A stretch of DNA of 64,000 bases from Isoetes taiwanensis (taxonomy: Eukaryota; Streptophyta; Lycopodiopsida; Isoetales; Isoetaceae): NCBI GenBank assembly GCA_021234155.1, contig JAJEKV010000013.1, positions 10,051,548 through 10,115,547 of the forward strand, in the 5' to 3' direction. Within the stretch, counting starts at the first letter, position 1; the number at the start of each line of letters is the position of its first letter. The position numbers and the translations under genes are program-made. The notes under the pieces are model-generated. The model did no database searches. It was not told the origin of the DNA and saw only the letters and a list, made by a program, of their open reading frames with translations. This document shows positions 10,744 through 23,100 of this stretch, one piece after another.

Positions 10744-12225
10744 TTAAAAATGAAGCTTAAAGATAGAAAGCCTCTTTTTTTCCATACAGAACACGATTTT
10801 TGGATTTCCATATATTCCACAAAGCAATGTAAATAATGGTATTGACAAATTTATCATTAGATTGGAGAAGGGAAAGAAGATTTTGATCATTGCTATACCA
10901 AATTTGCCAGCAATCCGTGTCCAGAAGTCATTAAGCTTACTACAAAAGAAGATATGACTCATATTCTCAACACTACCACATACCATAGGACAGTTTGCCA
11001 TAATGTTAGGATTTTTTCTTAGATAAGGAATACAGATTATTCAAAGTTCCATTAGCAATAAGCCAAATAAAATAAGATATCTTTGGAGGACAATAGGAGT
11101 TCCAGACATTATGGAAAAGACCCTTCAGCTGATCAGGACTAATAGACCATTTCAACAAAGCTTTACTCTCAGCAAGAAAGAGCATTATACACATTCTTAA
11201 CCTTATACTTCCCTTTACCATTTATAGACTAGTCACCTTTTCCAGGATTTGGAGATAGATTAGAAAGAAAATTTCTGATATGAGCAAAGATTTTGTCAGA
11301 GGAAGTACCCTTAATGATATCTTTCAATCTAGTCCAAGAAATTATCCTTCCTCCTAAGAAAATGTCTCTGATATAAACCAGACCAGCCTCATGCCATTTT
11401 TTATAAATCCTTGGATGCTTAATTGTCAAAACTGAAGAATTATGATTAGCCAAAATAGATAAAGCACTATGAAGCTTATCTCTTGAGATAAATTAAAAGC
11501 TAGGAGAGATAGAGTCCCAGGCCTTAATTAAATTACCCATTAAAGGGGAAATATTGGAGGCTGGCTTCATATGAGTGAATGCAGAGTGAGGGAGCATATG
11601 ATGAATAGAAGGATGACCATAAGGATGACTTTTGTTGATCCAGAATCTGATAAACTTAGAGGAAGGAGATTGACTCCCATTAATGGCCTTTCAGACAAAC
11701 TTTCCTGCTAAAGATTGAGCATGAAGGAATAAGTTCTTAGAACCAAGACCACCAAAATTCTTAGATTTACAAATGGAGCCTCAGTTGACAAGATGACTCC
11801 CTTTCCATATGAAATTCCTAATAGTTTTCTCCAGTTCCATATAAATATTTTTAGGAGCAACTAAGGCTGTGGAGAAATAAACATGAGAGCTTACAAGAAC
11901 AGAATTTGCAATAATGGTTCTACCTGCAAGAGAAAGAGAAGTCCTGTAATTGTTCAGCTTCTTCTTTATTCTCGAAAGAATAGGATCCCAAAGGCCTTTA
12001 ATGCTATGATTCATAGAAAGAGGCATTTTCAGCAATTTAGTAGCTTGCCCGGGTGAGAGAATATTAATTCCACCAAATCTTTGATGAGGGATGTCTCCAA
12101 TGATCAAGCTTTTGTCAATGTTAAGCTGAATGCCTAAGGCAGCTGAAAATTGATTTAGGATTTTGAGGAAGAATTCAATATTTGCCATGTCTCCATCAAG
12201 GAAAGAGAAAGTGTCATCATCATAT
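10744..12225 (-). pseudogene. LINE ORF2: catalytic box onward, thumb and zinc finger
   Basis: Starts at the catalytic box YDDDTFSFLDG (the family's YADD, here with A to D) at about 12224. It continues through FLKILNQFSAALGIQLNIDKS, the motif SLAGRTIIANSVL, and the zf-RVT region. There WNSYCPPKISYFIWLIANG is followed by CPMVCGSVENMSHIFFCSK, with the C..C..H..C ligands present. The reading frame breaks several times (near 11770, 11455, 11225 and 11003). The first half of the reverse transcriptase lies 7.1 kb away at 19314-20435 because a CACTA-like element interrupts the box. Confidence 0.8.
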
Positions 12226-12228
12226 TGA
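12226..12228. repeat. 3-bp target duplication of the CACTA-like element, left copy
   Basis: TGA, matching TGA at 19311-19313. The length alone is weak evidence, but excision of the element plus one copy restores the LINE reading frame. Confidence 0.75.
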
Positions 12229-12288
12229 CACAACGAAAAAGGTGCTCACATCCCCTGGAAAATCCCCCATTGAGGAACTGGGGGACTC

Positions 12289-12720
12289 GAGAGCAATGGG
12301 TTATTTTCTTTGCAATGGAGAATTCTTGAACAAAAGGGTATATCATTATGGGGAGATTAGTAGAAAGGGGGATTCTTAAATAAAAGAGTATATTCTAATG
12401 GGGGAATTGGTAGAAATAGGGGATTGCAAATGCACATCGGGGTATTTTCAAGAAAGGGGATTGGGTCAGAGGAAAATTTGCAAGTAGATTGGGGTAATTT
12501 CAAGGAAAGGGGACTAGTTCAAAAAGGGAATTTGCTAATTTTCAAGAAAGGGGGACTAGTTCAGAAGGGAATTTGCAAATGGATTGGAGTATTTTCAAAT
12601 AAAAGGGATTGAATGAAAGGGAAATTACCAAAAAATCAGGCAGAGGATTGCAATAAATACCAGGGTATTTTCTAGCAAAAGGGTAGTTTCAAGGAAAAGT
12701 GTATTTTCAATTAAAAGTGA
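12289..12720. repeat. Left subterminal repeat block of the CACTA-like element
   Basis: Degenerate repeats of about 30-40 bp built on TTTCAAGAAAGGGGATTGG, TTTGCAAATGGATTGG and AAAAGGGTATTTTC, many in the same orientation. CACTA elements carry arrays of short subterminal repeats bound by their second protein (TnpA in Spm). The matching block at the other end is 18780-19290. Confidence 0.6.
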
Positions 12721-12869
12721 ATTTATGGTTGTATACTGGCTAAATATTTACTCAAGTCAGTTTGCATTTCCAAAATGCTATCTACTTTCAATATATTAAA
12801 TGGTCATATGTAGGTGGTCGGATTAGCTCATAAGTTTAACCGGGTACCTTTCAACGATGTGAAATAAGA

Positions 12870-13432
12870 ATGATTTTTTGGACTAAACAACTGATAAACT
12901 ACGCCTTCAAAGAGGTCTCATCCAAAGAAAGAACCCATGTTGTTCCTACAGATGGAACCCAAATAATTCCTTTTTCGTTGTCTCTACAACCAACTGCTAA
13001 CCAAAGATGCTCATGTATGCAGCTGAGTGCGTACTCACTAGGATTACCTTTCTCGACCTCAAGGAAAGTTGTAGTAACAAGCACTCTTGTATGGTATCTT
13101 GGCGCTTTGATCTTGGCTCTCACCTTAAAAAGCATATTTCTCGGGATGACATGTCATGTCACACGATGACTAAGCATCTTATGCTACACTTATTTAAATT
13201 GTGGCTATGGCAAACTCTCAAGATCCTGGCTATGGCATGGAAGCAGAGCTATTCAAGAACCATTTCTTTTCAAGATGTGGAGCCTGATGCAAGATCGGCC
13301 CTATCATATGTCAGATTTCCAAGCTTTGATCGGCTTCCTATCAGTTCTTATCGTCTTTTTCCTATCTGTTGTGCCGGATTTCTCTTGACAATACTGTTGG
13401 AATGGGTAGCCGCTTTCTTCTATGCCACTTAG
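12870..13432 (+). other. Exon-like open frames inside the CACTA-like element, unrecognised
   Basis: Overlapping plus-strand frames (12870-13169 and 13007-13432). One carries a hydrophobic stretch, VVVTSTLVWYLGALILALTL, that could form a membrane helix. No family is recognised. They may be decayed transposase or captured host exons. Confidence 0.25.
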
Positions 13433-16400
13433 CATATGTATACAATCATCAATCCAGAAGCAGGGTAAATTTTAAGCGCTCTAAATTTTCGTCACTGAAA
13501 TTGCGGTTGGCTAAAGTTACACAAATATCAAGGTCTTTGTGTTTTTGTATGGCTAATCATAATTGTATATAGTTCACTAATTAGTTTTTCAAATGGCTAA
13601 AATTCAATAAGAAAATTAGTGCAAATGCAGTAGATTTGGCGATTTTTGATTTTTTTTCCATGATACAGGTTGCAATTGAATTCCATCAAAGAAATCACAT
13701 AAAACACACTTCAATATTTGCCTATTAATTTCCATCATAAAGAAATTTCAAATTATACAAAATTGAAGACTTAATAGCAAATCCTTTAAATTTGTCAAAT
13801 CTAACATTTTTATAATTGATATCCTTGCAAAACAAGGAACTTCAAACTTCTTCTCCTGCATGCTGCATCACAAATGCATCTACACTAGCCAAGATAACTT
13901 TTGTTGCATTTTAGTATAGAGCCAATACAATTAACTTCTCCACATGAAATGCAAATTAGCTTCTCTGGATGAAATGCTTCTACTTCTCAAATAGGTAATC
14001 TTCATTTCAATTCCCTTCGTGACCCCCTGCCAATAAAATGCTGTCCTAGTAAGTCACGATGCAGAATTACAATACAACTCACTTACAAGGCTGCAGGTTG
14101 TGCTGCAGATAATATGATTGCAAATGATAGTGTGGAGAAGAATGAATCATAAAATCAGAGTGTGTTGAATAGTCTCGCCTTAAGAACATGACAGCGTTAA
14201 GGCTCAAGCTTTGATACAACTGTACACACATGTTGCAGAGAAACCCAACTTCCATGAGGTGTGATTTATGCAAAGGATATTGCAGTTTTTGCAAAAATAT
14301 AATCAACATAATGGAAAGATTTATTCTAGTTCCTGCAAAGATATTATCAAAACAGTGCATAGCATAGTAAAAAAGGTTATGGAACAAAGGAGCGAACAAA
14401 TCCGATGTGTAAATGATGCTCCAGATGCTAATAAGTCAAGAATCCGTAACTTCTGTCTGAACACTTTACTAGGAGTCTAGCAGTCTTGAAAATGCAGTCA
14501 GATTTGAAAACACAATCGCACGATGTGTAGCGCCAACAAATGGAGAAGCATAGAGAGGCTTATTTGAACTTCCTATTCGGACTAACTTAGGTGCTCTACC
14601 TTTGAGCTGTGGAAGAAATAGATCCACGGCTGCTAGGAAAAAAGATACAAGCTCTAATATATGATGACTCACACTGGGACACTTCATAAAAATGGGAATG
14701 CTTTACAGATTTTACAATTGAAAACAGAGATGGCTGCTAGAACTAAACAAACGAGCAAGCAAGGGAAAAGTACAGATCTGAGCACAAGGGCATTTTGCAA
14801 AAAATGGAAAGGAACTTAGTTGGAAGAATGCAAGGGACTATACCTGAACATATTTGAACCTTAACCACCGGATTAGAGCAGTACGTGAGAATAAAACTAT
14901 CCGGCTCCTTTTGAAATCAGCATGCCCACAACTGAAAATTTGTACAGAATATAAAATGCACCTATTAATTTAATTTAGACGTGCCTATTAATTTAAAAAC
15001 CTATTTATCTTACTCCTGATGAATGCGAAAATATGAACAATAGGTTTAAATCATCGGTAGTTTAAATATGAACAGTAGGTTTACAATGATTGAACTTAGT
15101 TGTATGGGGCTTTTAGATGAGGCCAAGGACATGATTTATACAATGAAACCTTAACCTCGTTCTGTAGTGTGGATTGCCTTCATTGGGCATGCAGAATCCA
15201 TACAAATGTCATACTAGTAGATATAGCCTTAGAACAAGCCTTAAGATTTAGAATCTATCATCCAACTATTTTTTCCCTATAGTAAAATATCAATGCAGCT
15301 ACTGGAATGTGGAATGAGAAGGCTAAAGCGAGACAATTAATAGAATGATAGTTGCTGGGAGAATATTTCTGTACGTGGGGGTTGGGAACAGGCAATATTT
15401 ATCTCTTTGAGAAGACTGGGTATTGCAGAAACATGTTACTCCTTAATAGACAATAGCTGCTGGAAGAATCTGTCTGTACAGAGGGGATTGGAAACATGTA
15501 CTCTCTTTAGGAAGACTAGATACTGCAAAACACATTAGTCTCATGAATTATACAATTGAGAAAAGTGATACAAAGCATAAAAGGTGTAAAAACTAGTAGA
15601 TGAAGTATTAAAGAGGCCTTCTCAAGATATCTTTTGAACTTACATGCAAAGAGAATATCCTACTATCTGAACTGTAGAAGCAGCACCAAATAACTTCCAA
15701 GCAACTTCCTAACAGTAGAACCAGCAAAGTTGATTATTTATTGATGTTCATAGATCCATAATCCATATGACTACTAAATAAATAGAAACTTTATCACCTG
15801 AGCAATTCCAGAAGCAACTGAAGTTCTCAGATTACATTGGCTATATCTTGTATGAGCTATCTATGACTCATCAATAACAGTTTTGCAAATACAAGTCCTC
15901 GATTTTGCTCTTAACTTGTGACGTTTTGAGTGATCTGCCTGCAAAAAACATTCATCACTATGACTCAATATGCAATCAAATAAGAAGAAGCACCATATCT
16001 ATTAAACCTGTGCTTGATGTGTTCAATGTCGAGCTAAAAGAACAATACGAAAACTCCATAGCTAAAAAGCCCTAATTGAAAACTGCAAATGCCGAAAGGA
16101 GTAAACATGGCGATTTAAGGCTTCTTGGTGCGCACCTATCGTCTTCAATGAAGGCGAATCAGTTCACCTGGCGGCAAAATTTCTCGGCGAATCGTCCGCT
16201 GTCACAGGATTTCCCCCTTTCGGCATGGCGAAAAAATGTCTTTTTTGAAAAATGTTCTATTCAATGGTTTCGCCACAATTTTTTGTAAATGTCCAAAAAA
16301 TTCGCCATTTGGCGAATAATCGCCTCTCTTTAATACCCTGATCCAGAAGAACAGACCTTTCCACAATTGGGTTTCGAAAATGCTTGACAACGGTAGCGTC

Positions 16401-16866
16401 CTGCGGTATGGAAGACGACGATTTCTTTTTACTCCCACTGTTATGGCAACCCTAAATCTTGTGGCCCCTCAAATTGTCGAGGCTTAATATATGTACCCCC
16501 CAAATGCAATCTTCATTCGATGGAATCCATTTTCTGTCTTTGACTCAGCACATTTCACTACACATTTGCAAAATCCAACTCAAATAGAGTTTTATCTACG
16601 TATTTAAAAAGTTTATAGACATATAGATGTTATCGACCAAGTAAAAACACACGCCAGAACATTAAAAGACATGCCAATTGTCGGGCACACACTAGTCTAC
16701 TTAAAATGTTTTTGGGGGAAGGTGTCCTCTTTTCTCCGGCCGCCGGTAACGCCGGTAACTTCCCATTTTCTGGCCAAAAAGCGAAATTTTAGTACCGGAA
16801 TTACTGATGCTGCATTCTTTACACATTTTAATGGCCGTTTACCCTAACCGCTAGGGTTTAAGCCGT
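13433..16866. other. CACTA-like interior, no gene recognised
   Basis: AT-rich sequence with short open frames only. Near 16230-16330 it is rich in the palindromic unit TTCGCCATTTGGCGAA. No transposase motif was found. Confidence 0.4.
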
Positions 16867-17001
16867 TCACGGGCGGTCTTTGCAATGCGCCCGGAATAGC
16901 TCTTTGTAGGTACGCAGCACAGATTGGCCAAAATCTCTGCTGGACATTCCCATCGCCATAGCCATCTCTGGCCGCAATCTTTCCGCCACAGAGCTGGTCA
17001 T
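16867..17001 (-). other. 44-codon ORF resembling an LYR-motif protein start
   Basis: The minus-strand frame starting at 17001 encodes 44 residues and includes SSRDFGQSVLRTYKELFRAH. The pattern, a short N-terminus and then VLRTYKELFRA, resembles the first helix of small mitochondrial LYR-motif proteins, where L-Y-[RK] is followed by L.R. Here the motif is TYK. A GT suitable for a splice donor lies just before the stop, so it may be a captured first exon. GC content is higher than in the flanks. The resemblance is weak and short. Confidence 0.22.
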
Positions 17002-18779
17002 GTGCAAGTTGTTCTGATAGATATTTCGTTGATTGCAAGGTTTTGCATCTTATCTATATTCAAGCGATTTGCATCTTATCTGGTTTTGCAGTGTGCAAGA
17101 GATTCAAGACTTCCATAGGTCATTCATTTTGTGCAGAGTACCATTTTGGAGTACTTTCATATCGCATAAGTACTTGGCTTCCTTCTATTTTTTCTTCCTC
17201 CGCTCAAAAAAATTTGGCGAGGTTAATCGGCGGTAGCTCAAACAACCGTCAGGCAAATCGTTATTGTAAACACTCATGCTCTGTTCTTTAACATTATTTT
17301 TCATGCAATCTCTTCAAAGTTGCTTTGTTTATTTTCAAAATTTCTCTGCAAGTGCGTAGATTCATGTTTTTTGCTTGCTTGCATCCTAATTTGTATTGCC
17401 TGCTTGGACAATAATCAAGTATTGAACATCCGCATTTGGGCGGGGACAACAACAATCTTTCTTAGATTCATGGTTTTGGAGCGATTCATGTTTTGATGCG
17501 TCTTGATAGCTTTAAATGAAGCTAAATTCAACCTGATGGTTTCTAATTTCTTCCCTGTAGATTTTATGCTTATTAAGTAAATGTGTATTATGGTGGTTTC
17601 TTCGTGAGATTTTTCCTTGAAGGTGAGAGTTTTTGGGCAAAGATCTCCTACATATATTCATGGAGTTATTAAAATTAATTTTTGGCTAGCAAAATAGCAT
17701 ATCAACTTGTAGCTTTTGTATCATTCTGTGGCATAAATCCGATCCGAAATCTTTGTCACATCTTGTTGAAGATCTTGCCCTCAAAATTCATGCTTCCAAA
17801 ACCTTGTTATCTCGTTGTAACAAAATGTCTCCAGTACCTTGGTTTTACTTATTTGAATGTCTTGCTATATGCGGGCTAACAAACTAATGATTTTTCCTTC
17901 ACCTCGTTTTTCATGGTGATATGGCATTGTTGGTGGTTTTAGATCTTTTTAGTATCAAATATTCCAAATGATTTGTGCGGTATTTGATGGAATCTCTTTC
18001 ATCCTCTTGATTTATGCCAACAGATCCAACTAATGGATACATCAAATCCCTTCCTAAATGGAGGTATATGGGTCGCAGAGTCCGATGTGTGCTTAAGGTG
18101 ATTCGAGGTAGGATGGTATTAAGTTTCTAGGCGGACATCGGACAACCGGCGAGGTCAATGTTAAGCAGGCTCAAGGACCATTCACACAATATGTGGAAGT
18201 CACGGGGAGTTGTAGATGGTGACCATACTATGAGAGCAGATCATTGTACCAATTTTGGTGACAACTTTGGTGAGTGTGCATTGTTTCAGATTTTTTTTCC
18301 CCTTTCATATGCAGGATTTATGAGTATATCTTGGTAATGCAGATCTGACATCATATAAGCAGCTCTGTCAAATGGCAAATGGAGAACACCAAGATATATT
18401 TGTGTAAGGATCTGCCCTCAATCAATGTTTTGTAGCACAATGAGAGCCCACATCCACATCCATTGTGACCTAGATGAATGAGCTACCCCGTGGAAATGCA
18501 TGATATCAATGTAAGGCACTAAGCCAACTTCTAAATTTGACATCCCTTAACTTGTAAAATAAAGATTCGGGCCTTGTGATGAGTTAGGTACTTTCGGTAT
18601 CTTGATATCTTGACAGCTGAAAATAAGTGATGGTTGCTATGCCACTATAAACTTAGAGGATATAAAATTTTGATAAACTATCAGTAAATTTGTCCTATGG
18701 GATTCAAATTTTGAAACCTCAGTGGTTTATGGGGTCTTTAATCATCCAAAGATAAAAAGTAAAGTCGATTTATGCGGGT
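17002..18779. other. CACTA-like interior, intron-like T-rich DNA and an exon-like patch
   Basis: T-rich sequence resembling introns or untranslated regions. A plus-strand patch at about 18050-18120 reads NGYIKSLPKWRYMGRRVRC and then VLKVIRGRMVLS before a stop. It looks like coding sequence but I recognise no family. Confidence 0.25.
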
Positions 18780-19290
18780 TTTACTGTGGTGTTACTTATC
18801 AACTTATTTTTGAAATATATTAACTTACAAATGATAATAGGGTATTTTCTTATGATGTCATAGGGTATTATCCTATAAATGATAACAGGGTATGTTATTT
18901 GGAATGGGATATTATTTGAAACATGGAATTATTTGGAATGGGGTACTATTTAAAACAGGGAATTATTTGGAATGGGGTATTATTTAAAATAGGGAATTAT
19001 TTGGAATGGGGTATTATTTGAAACGGGGTATTATTTTGCAAATGATAATAGGGTATGATTTGAAATAAGGTATTACCTGAATAGGGTATTATCTTACGGA
19101 TTATAACAGGGTATGAATTCACATTCTTTGACTGGGGGATTGCGACAGCATAACGGGGTATTATCATACAAATGAGGAAAAGGGGGATTGTGGCCAAATA
19201 CCCCGATTCGAAAAATACATTTTATCCCCTGTTCTTCGACGGAAAAGGGGGATTTTATAGGCTTTTTTGCGGGGTATTTTATAGGGTATT
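18780..19290. repeat. Right subterminal repeat block of the CACTA-like element
   Basis: At least ten degenerate units of the type GGAATGGGGTATTATTTGAAA repeated head to tail, with spacing about 25-40 bp. They mirror the block at 12289-12720 and lie directly inside the terminal inverted repeat. Confidence 0.65.
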
Positions 19291-19313
19291 GGAGCACCTT
19301 TTTCGTTGTGTGA

Positions 19314-20435
19314 AGAATAGTAAGGGACTCATCAGAATCAGGGAGTTTTAATCCCTTGATTTGACCAATATTCTGATAATGGATAATGGCCTTAGTAAGC
19401 AACTCAGCTGCCATACGAAAAAGATAAGGAGCTAGAGGACATCCCTGTCTAACACCACATGAGAGAGAAAAGAAGTCAGAAGGAACACCATTAACAAGAA
19501 CAGCCGAATTTGATCTAGAATTAAGGCCAAAGATAAGATTTATCAATTTGGAATGAAAGCCAAGTTTAGACATAGCAAAGTCCAAGAAGTCCCATCTGAC
19601 TGAGTCAAAGGCACGTTTGAAATCCAGCTTGAGAAGTGTACAATTTTGATAAGAGATCTTATTCCACTGTAACCCTTCCATAGCAGCAATATAATTATCA
19701 AGGATGTACCTATTTGGCAGAAAGGCAGACTGATTTTGACTAATATTCTTTTGCAGAAAGCCATTAATCCTAGAGGCAATGATTTTGGCAGAAAGCTTGT
19801 AAGTAGTGTTTGTGAGAGATATAGGTCTCCAATCTTGGAATTTGGAAGGATGATCAATTTTTGGTATCAAGGAGATGAAACCACTGGAAATGGAAGGATG
19901 AAGATGCTCAACATTCCAGAAAGCATGCACAAGGGAAGTAAGATCATTTTTAAGAATATCCCAGAATTTTATATAAAACTCAGCAGGAAGACCATCAGGA
20001 CCAGGAGATTTTCCCTTCCTGAATGAGATTAAGGTACTAAGGATTTCCTCATGAGAAGGTAAGGCAATGCCAGAGTCATCCATATTATCAGGAGCAGTAG
20101 GTAATATATTGTTCACAAGACTCATAAAATCATTTGCATCCATAATGTCACTGGCAAGAATAGGCCTACAATGAAATAGATCCATATATCTACCTCTAAA
20201 GAAGTTGGCAATGTCACTATGAGAAGTGTAACTATTACCATTATCATTCTTAACTTTAGTAATAGAATTTTTTGCTTTTAGCAACTCTGAAGAAAAATTT
20301 TGTGCTACCAGAATCCATGTCATTAATATATTTTATTTTACATCTGATAGCAGAACTTTTTGCCTCCATTTCTTCAATGTTCTTAATTCTTCTCTCTAAA
20401 ATCTCCTCATCCATCTGAAGACTGGAGTTAGAAGG
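19314..20435 (-). pseudogene. LINE ORF2: reverse transcriptase N-terminal half
   Basis: A continuous minus-strand frame holds the conserved L1 blocks in order: RKGKSPGPDGLPAEFY, then SLIPKIDHPSKFQDWRPISL and YKLSAKIIASRI. After these come QSAFLPNRYILDNYIAAME, LLKLDFKRAFDSVRWDFL with the first catalytic Asp, and SLSCGVRQGCPLAPYLF. The frame is open through all of these, so this half decayed little before the CACTA-like insertion. It ends at the insertion point just before the YxDD box. Its upstream end joins 26339 across the Copia insertion. Confidence 0.9.
20431..20435. repeat. 5-bp target duplication of the Copia element, left copy
   Basis: GAAGG, repeated at 26334-26338. Five base pairs is the usual Copia integrase stagger. 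Confidence 0.85.
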
Positions 20436-20894
20436 TGATAGAAAATTCTCCAATAGTTTAGTTTATTCAAACCAACTTACAATATGACCAATGTCACACA
20501 CAAGGTCGAATACAAACAATATATCAATAATATATTCAAAATATTCAAAGCAAACAGACGAAACTTTGAATCAGTATATCGATCAAAACTATATATGTTA
20601 CAACAAGTATGTTTGCTTAAATTTTCTATGGGATCATCATAATCACGGCAATCCCTCAATCTTACCCTTTGGTAGATCTCACGGTGACTAGATCTCGTGC
20701 TTATCGAAACCACACGGCGGGAACAACATTCACCGAGCTAGGTTTTAGGGTTTCCCATAAATAACTTCAATATTTCATGTGACCATTGCTTATAATTTCT
20801 ATATCCCATAAGACCATTGAAAAACTATTAACTCAATCTCCCATATATATTCAATGGACCTAATACTCGATTTGTATCAGTCTTATACTCTTCA
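20436..20894 (-). repeat. Copia 3' LTR
   Basis: 459 bp, bounded by TG (20436) and CA (20894) on the plus strand. It is paired with the copy at 25881-26333. Open frames inside it are repeat-derived and not genes. Confidence 0.9.
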
Positions 20895-20904
20895 CTTCCC
20901 CTTC
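20895..20904 (-). other. Copia polypurine tract
   Basis: On the minus strand GAAGGGGAAG immediately precedes the LTR start TGAAGAG, the expected place for priming plus-strand DNA synthesis. Confidence 0.7.
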
Positions 20905-20928
20905 ATTGAATATATCATAAGAAAACTT

Positions 20929-22354
20929 TCAATGCTGTACCATCGTGTCACTGTATTCAGAACTTTGTATTCTTATCAAATCCTTCAGCATGTTAAACCT
21001 TGGTTCTCTGAGAGCCTTAGTCAATATGTCAGCTATTTGTTTTTCTGTTGAAACATATCTTACTACTATAAGCTTTCTCTGAACCATTTCTCTAATAAAA
21101 TGTTGTTTCATTTCAATATGCTTTGCCCTTTCATGAAGAACATGGTTCTGATCATAGCAATCCCACTGGCACTGTCAAACCACAGTGTGGCTGGCTCATT
21201 ATCTTTTACTCCAACTTCCTCCAGCAACCTTTTTAACCAAATTATTTCTTTTGAACCCAAAGTTATTGCAGTATTCAGCTTCTGCACTTGAGAGTGCCAC
21301 TTTACTTTGCTTTTTGCATTTCCAACTTATTGGATTTCCACCAAGCATTACTACATAGCCAGAGGTTGAATGCCTTTGATCTGCATCTCCACCCCAATCT
21401 GCATCTGCAAATGCTTCAAGATTGCATCCTTCATCTCTAAAATTAATTCCATGATTTATTGTCTCCTTTAAATACCTTAGAACTCGTTTGGCAGCTGTCC
21501 AGTGTTGTCTCCCAGGGTGGTTGTTGTATCTGCTCAGTAAATTGACAGCAAAAGCTATGTATGGCCTTGTGGCTTCTGCCAAGTGCATCAGACATCCTAT
21601 TAATCTCCTGTAAGGAATCTTCTTCATTTGTTCTATCTCTTCTTCTGTGGTAGGACACATTTTATTGCTTATCCTGTGCCCTGGCACCAAAAGAGTATTT
21701 GCCACATTGCAATCTGTCATTCTAAATCTTTCAAGTACACCTTGTACATAGTCTGCTTGATTCAAAAACATGATCTTCTCCTCTCTATTTCTGATTAATC
21801 TAATTCCCAAGAATTTTTTCATCTCACCTAGGTCAGTCATTTTAAATCTGGATCTCAATAATCCTTTGCAAGTCTTCAAGCAGTCTAGATTGTTCGAAAA
21901 TATTACACAATCGTCTACATATAATGCAATAAGGCAGAACTGATCATGTTGTTTGTACATATACAAGTTCCCATCACCATTTAACTTAATAAATCCTTGA
22001 TCAGTCAAATACTTATCCATACATGAATACCAAGCCCGGCGCGATTGTTTAAGCCCATACACTGCTCTCTTAAGCTTCCAAATTTTGCCACCTTTTTCTT
22101 CAAATCCTAAAGGTGGTCTCATGTAGATCTCTTCTTCCAGTTCTGCATTTAAAAATGCAGTACTAACATCCATGTGGTGGACTTCCCAATTCATTGTATT
22201 TGCCAATGCCAGCATCATTCTTATGCTTGATATCTTCACAATAGGAGAGTAAGCCTGGCTTTATATTTCTTTGCTCCATCAGGAAGTTCTTTGATCTTGT
22301 AGATCCATTTATTTCCAACAATATTTTTATTTTCTGATCTGTGATATGATTCAT
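20929..22354 (-). pseudogene. Copia reverse transcriptase and RNase H
   Basis: Minus strand. The frame at 22330-22254 gives IVGNKWIYKIKELPDGAKKY, the start of the Copia reverse transcriptase domain. About 15-20 residues are then missing before KISSIRMMLALANTMNWEVH and HHMDVSTAFLNAELEEEIYM. The catalytic YVDD is present in LIALYVDDCVIFSNN. RNase H follows with SRYNNHPGRQHWTAAKRVLR, ADADWGGDADQRHSTSGYVV and SKVALSSAEAEY. The end, VRYVSTEKQIADILTKAL, lies in a shifted frame at 21111-20929. The small deletion and the frameshift near 21240 are inactivating. Confidence 0.88.
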
Positions 22355-22359
22355 GTATA

Positions 22360-23095
22360 TATGGGAAGTTGTAACAACACAGAATCATAGAACCATAATG
22401 AAATAGTAGAACACTGGACTAAAGAAACTTTATTCATGGGAAAATGATATGGCAGCACCATTAACCACCCAACCGGATCCACTGGGTTATGGCAAAACAC
22501 AAGTGCTCTATGGCAAAGACAAAGTTCTGGCATCTGGCTTATTGGCCTTCCAGACTAATCTAGCTACTCCAAGTAGCCAGAGTTCAGAAAACAATTACAA
22601 ATCAAAAGTCGTTGTAGCGATGTCTGTGACCCCCCTGTCACCTTTTCGGCCATTACTCCCTCATACGGAAACTAGACTCCAATTCGGAAACTAGACTCCG
22701 AGCCGGTTCCAAAGAGCTAAACTTTGCTTCAATCGGAGCTCTGGTTGCGGAGATATGTCCAACTGAAGTTTAGGTTCTATTTATAGATCTCTCTGCAACT
22801 TTAGCCTTTTTAGCGTGTTGCCTTTTTTCTCAAAATATCTCCTTGCCTTTAATTAGATTATATGACTTATCATATGGGACATTATCTATGATCTTTTTTC
22901 TCAACCAAGAACCATCCCAATGATAGTGCCTCGACCCCTTCCATAAATATCAATGATTCTTCACATCCAAATGCTATGTTATCCTATGCCTTTATATTAT
23001 TAGGTGACTTTAGGAATAACATTTACATAGTATTTGCCATACTTCCAATAACCCATTCGCCGTGGACCACTCCCCGTGCTTGCTCCATATCAATC
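22360..23095. other. Unexplained 740-bp segment inside Copia pol
   Basis: The pol translation stops after MSTFKRTKLLR near 23101 and picks up again at ENKNIVGNKW near 22335. In other Copia elements these parts are about 15-20 residues apart. The DNA between has no Copia coding match. It starts near a TGTAAC (22371), so a small nested LTR-type insertion is possible, but no matching end or target duplication was found. Confidence 0.4.
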
Positions 23096-23100
23096 ATCTA

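Larger units (their letters stand above)
12229..19310. mobile_element. CACTA-like DNA transposon, 7082 bp
   Basis: Both ends read CACAACGAAAAAGGTGCTC inward (12229 on plus, 19310 on minus), a 19-bp perfect terminal inverted repeat. The flanking triplet TGA is duplicated (12226-12228 and 19311-19313). A 3-bp duplication with CACWA-type ends fits the CACTA/EnSpm superfamily; the third-position variation (CACAA rather than CACTA) is unusual. Removing the insert and one TGA restores LTILQYDDDT in the LINE. The inside holds dense subterminal repeats but no transposase I can recognise, so this is probably a non-autonomous copy carrying unidentified DNA. Confidence 0.8.

Noticed and set aside
18780-19290. 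Regular repeats resembling a CRISPR or satellite array
   Set aside because: Units are degenerate and variably spaced, with no unique spacers. Position beside a TIR and a matching block at the other end mark them as CACTA subterminal repeats.
20477-20713. ORFs duplicated at 20491 and 25936
   Set aside because: They are the same sequence in the two Copia LTRs, not a gene family.
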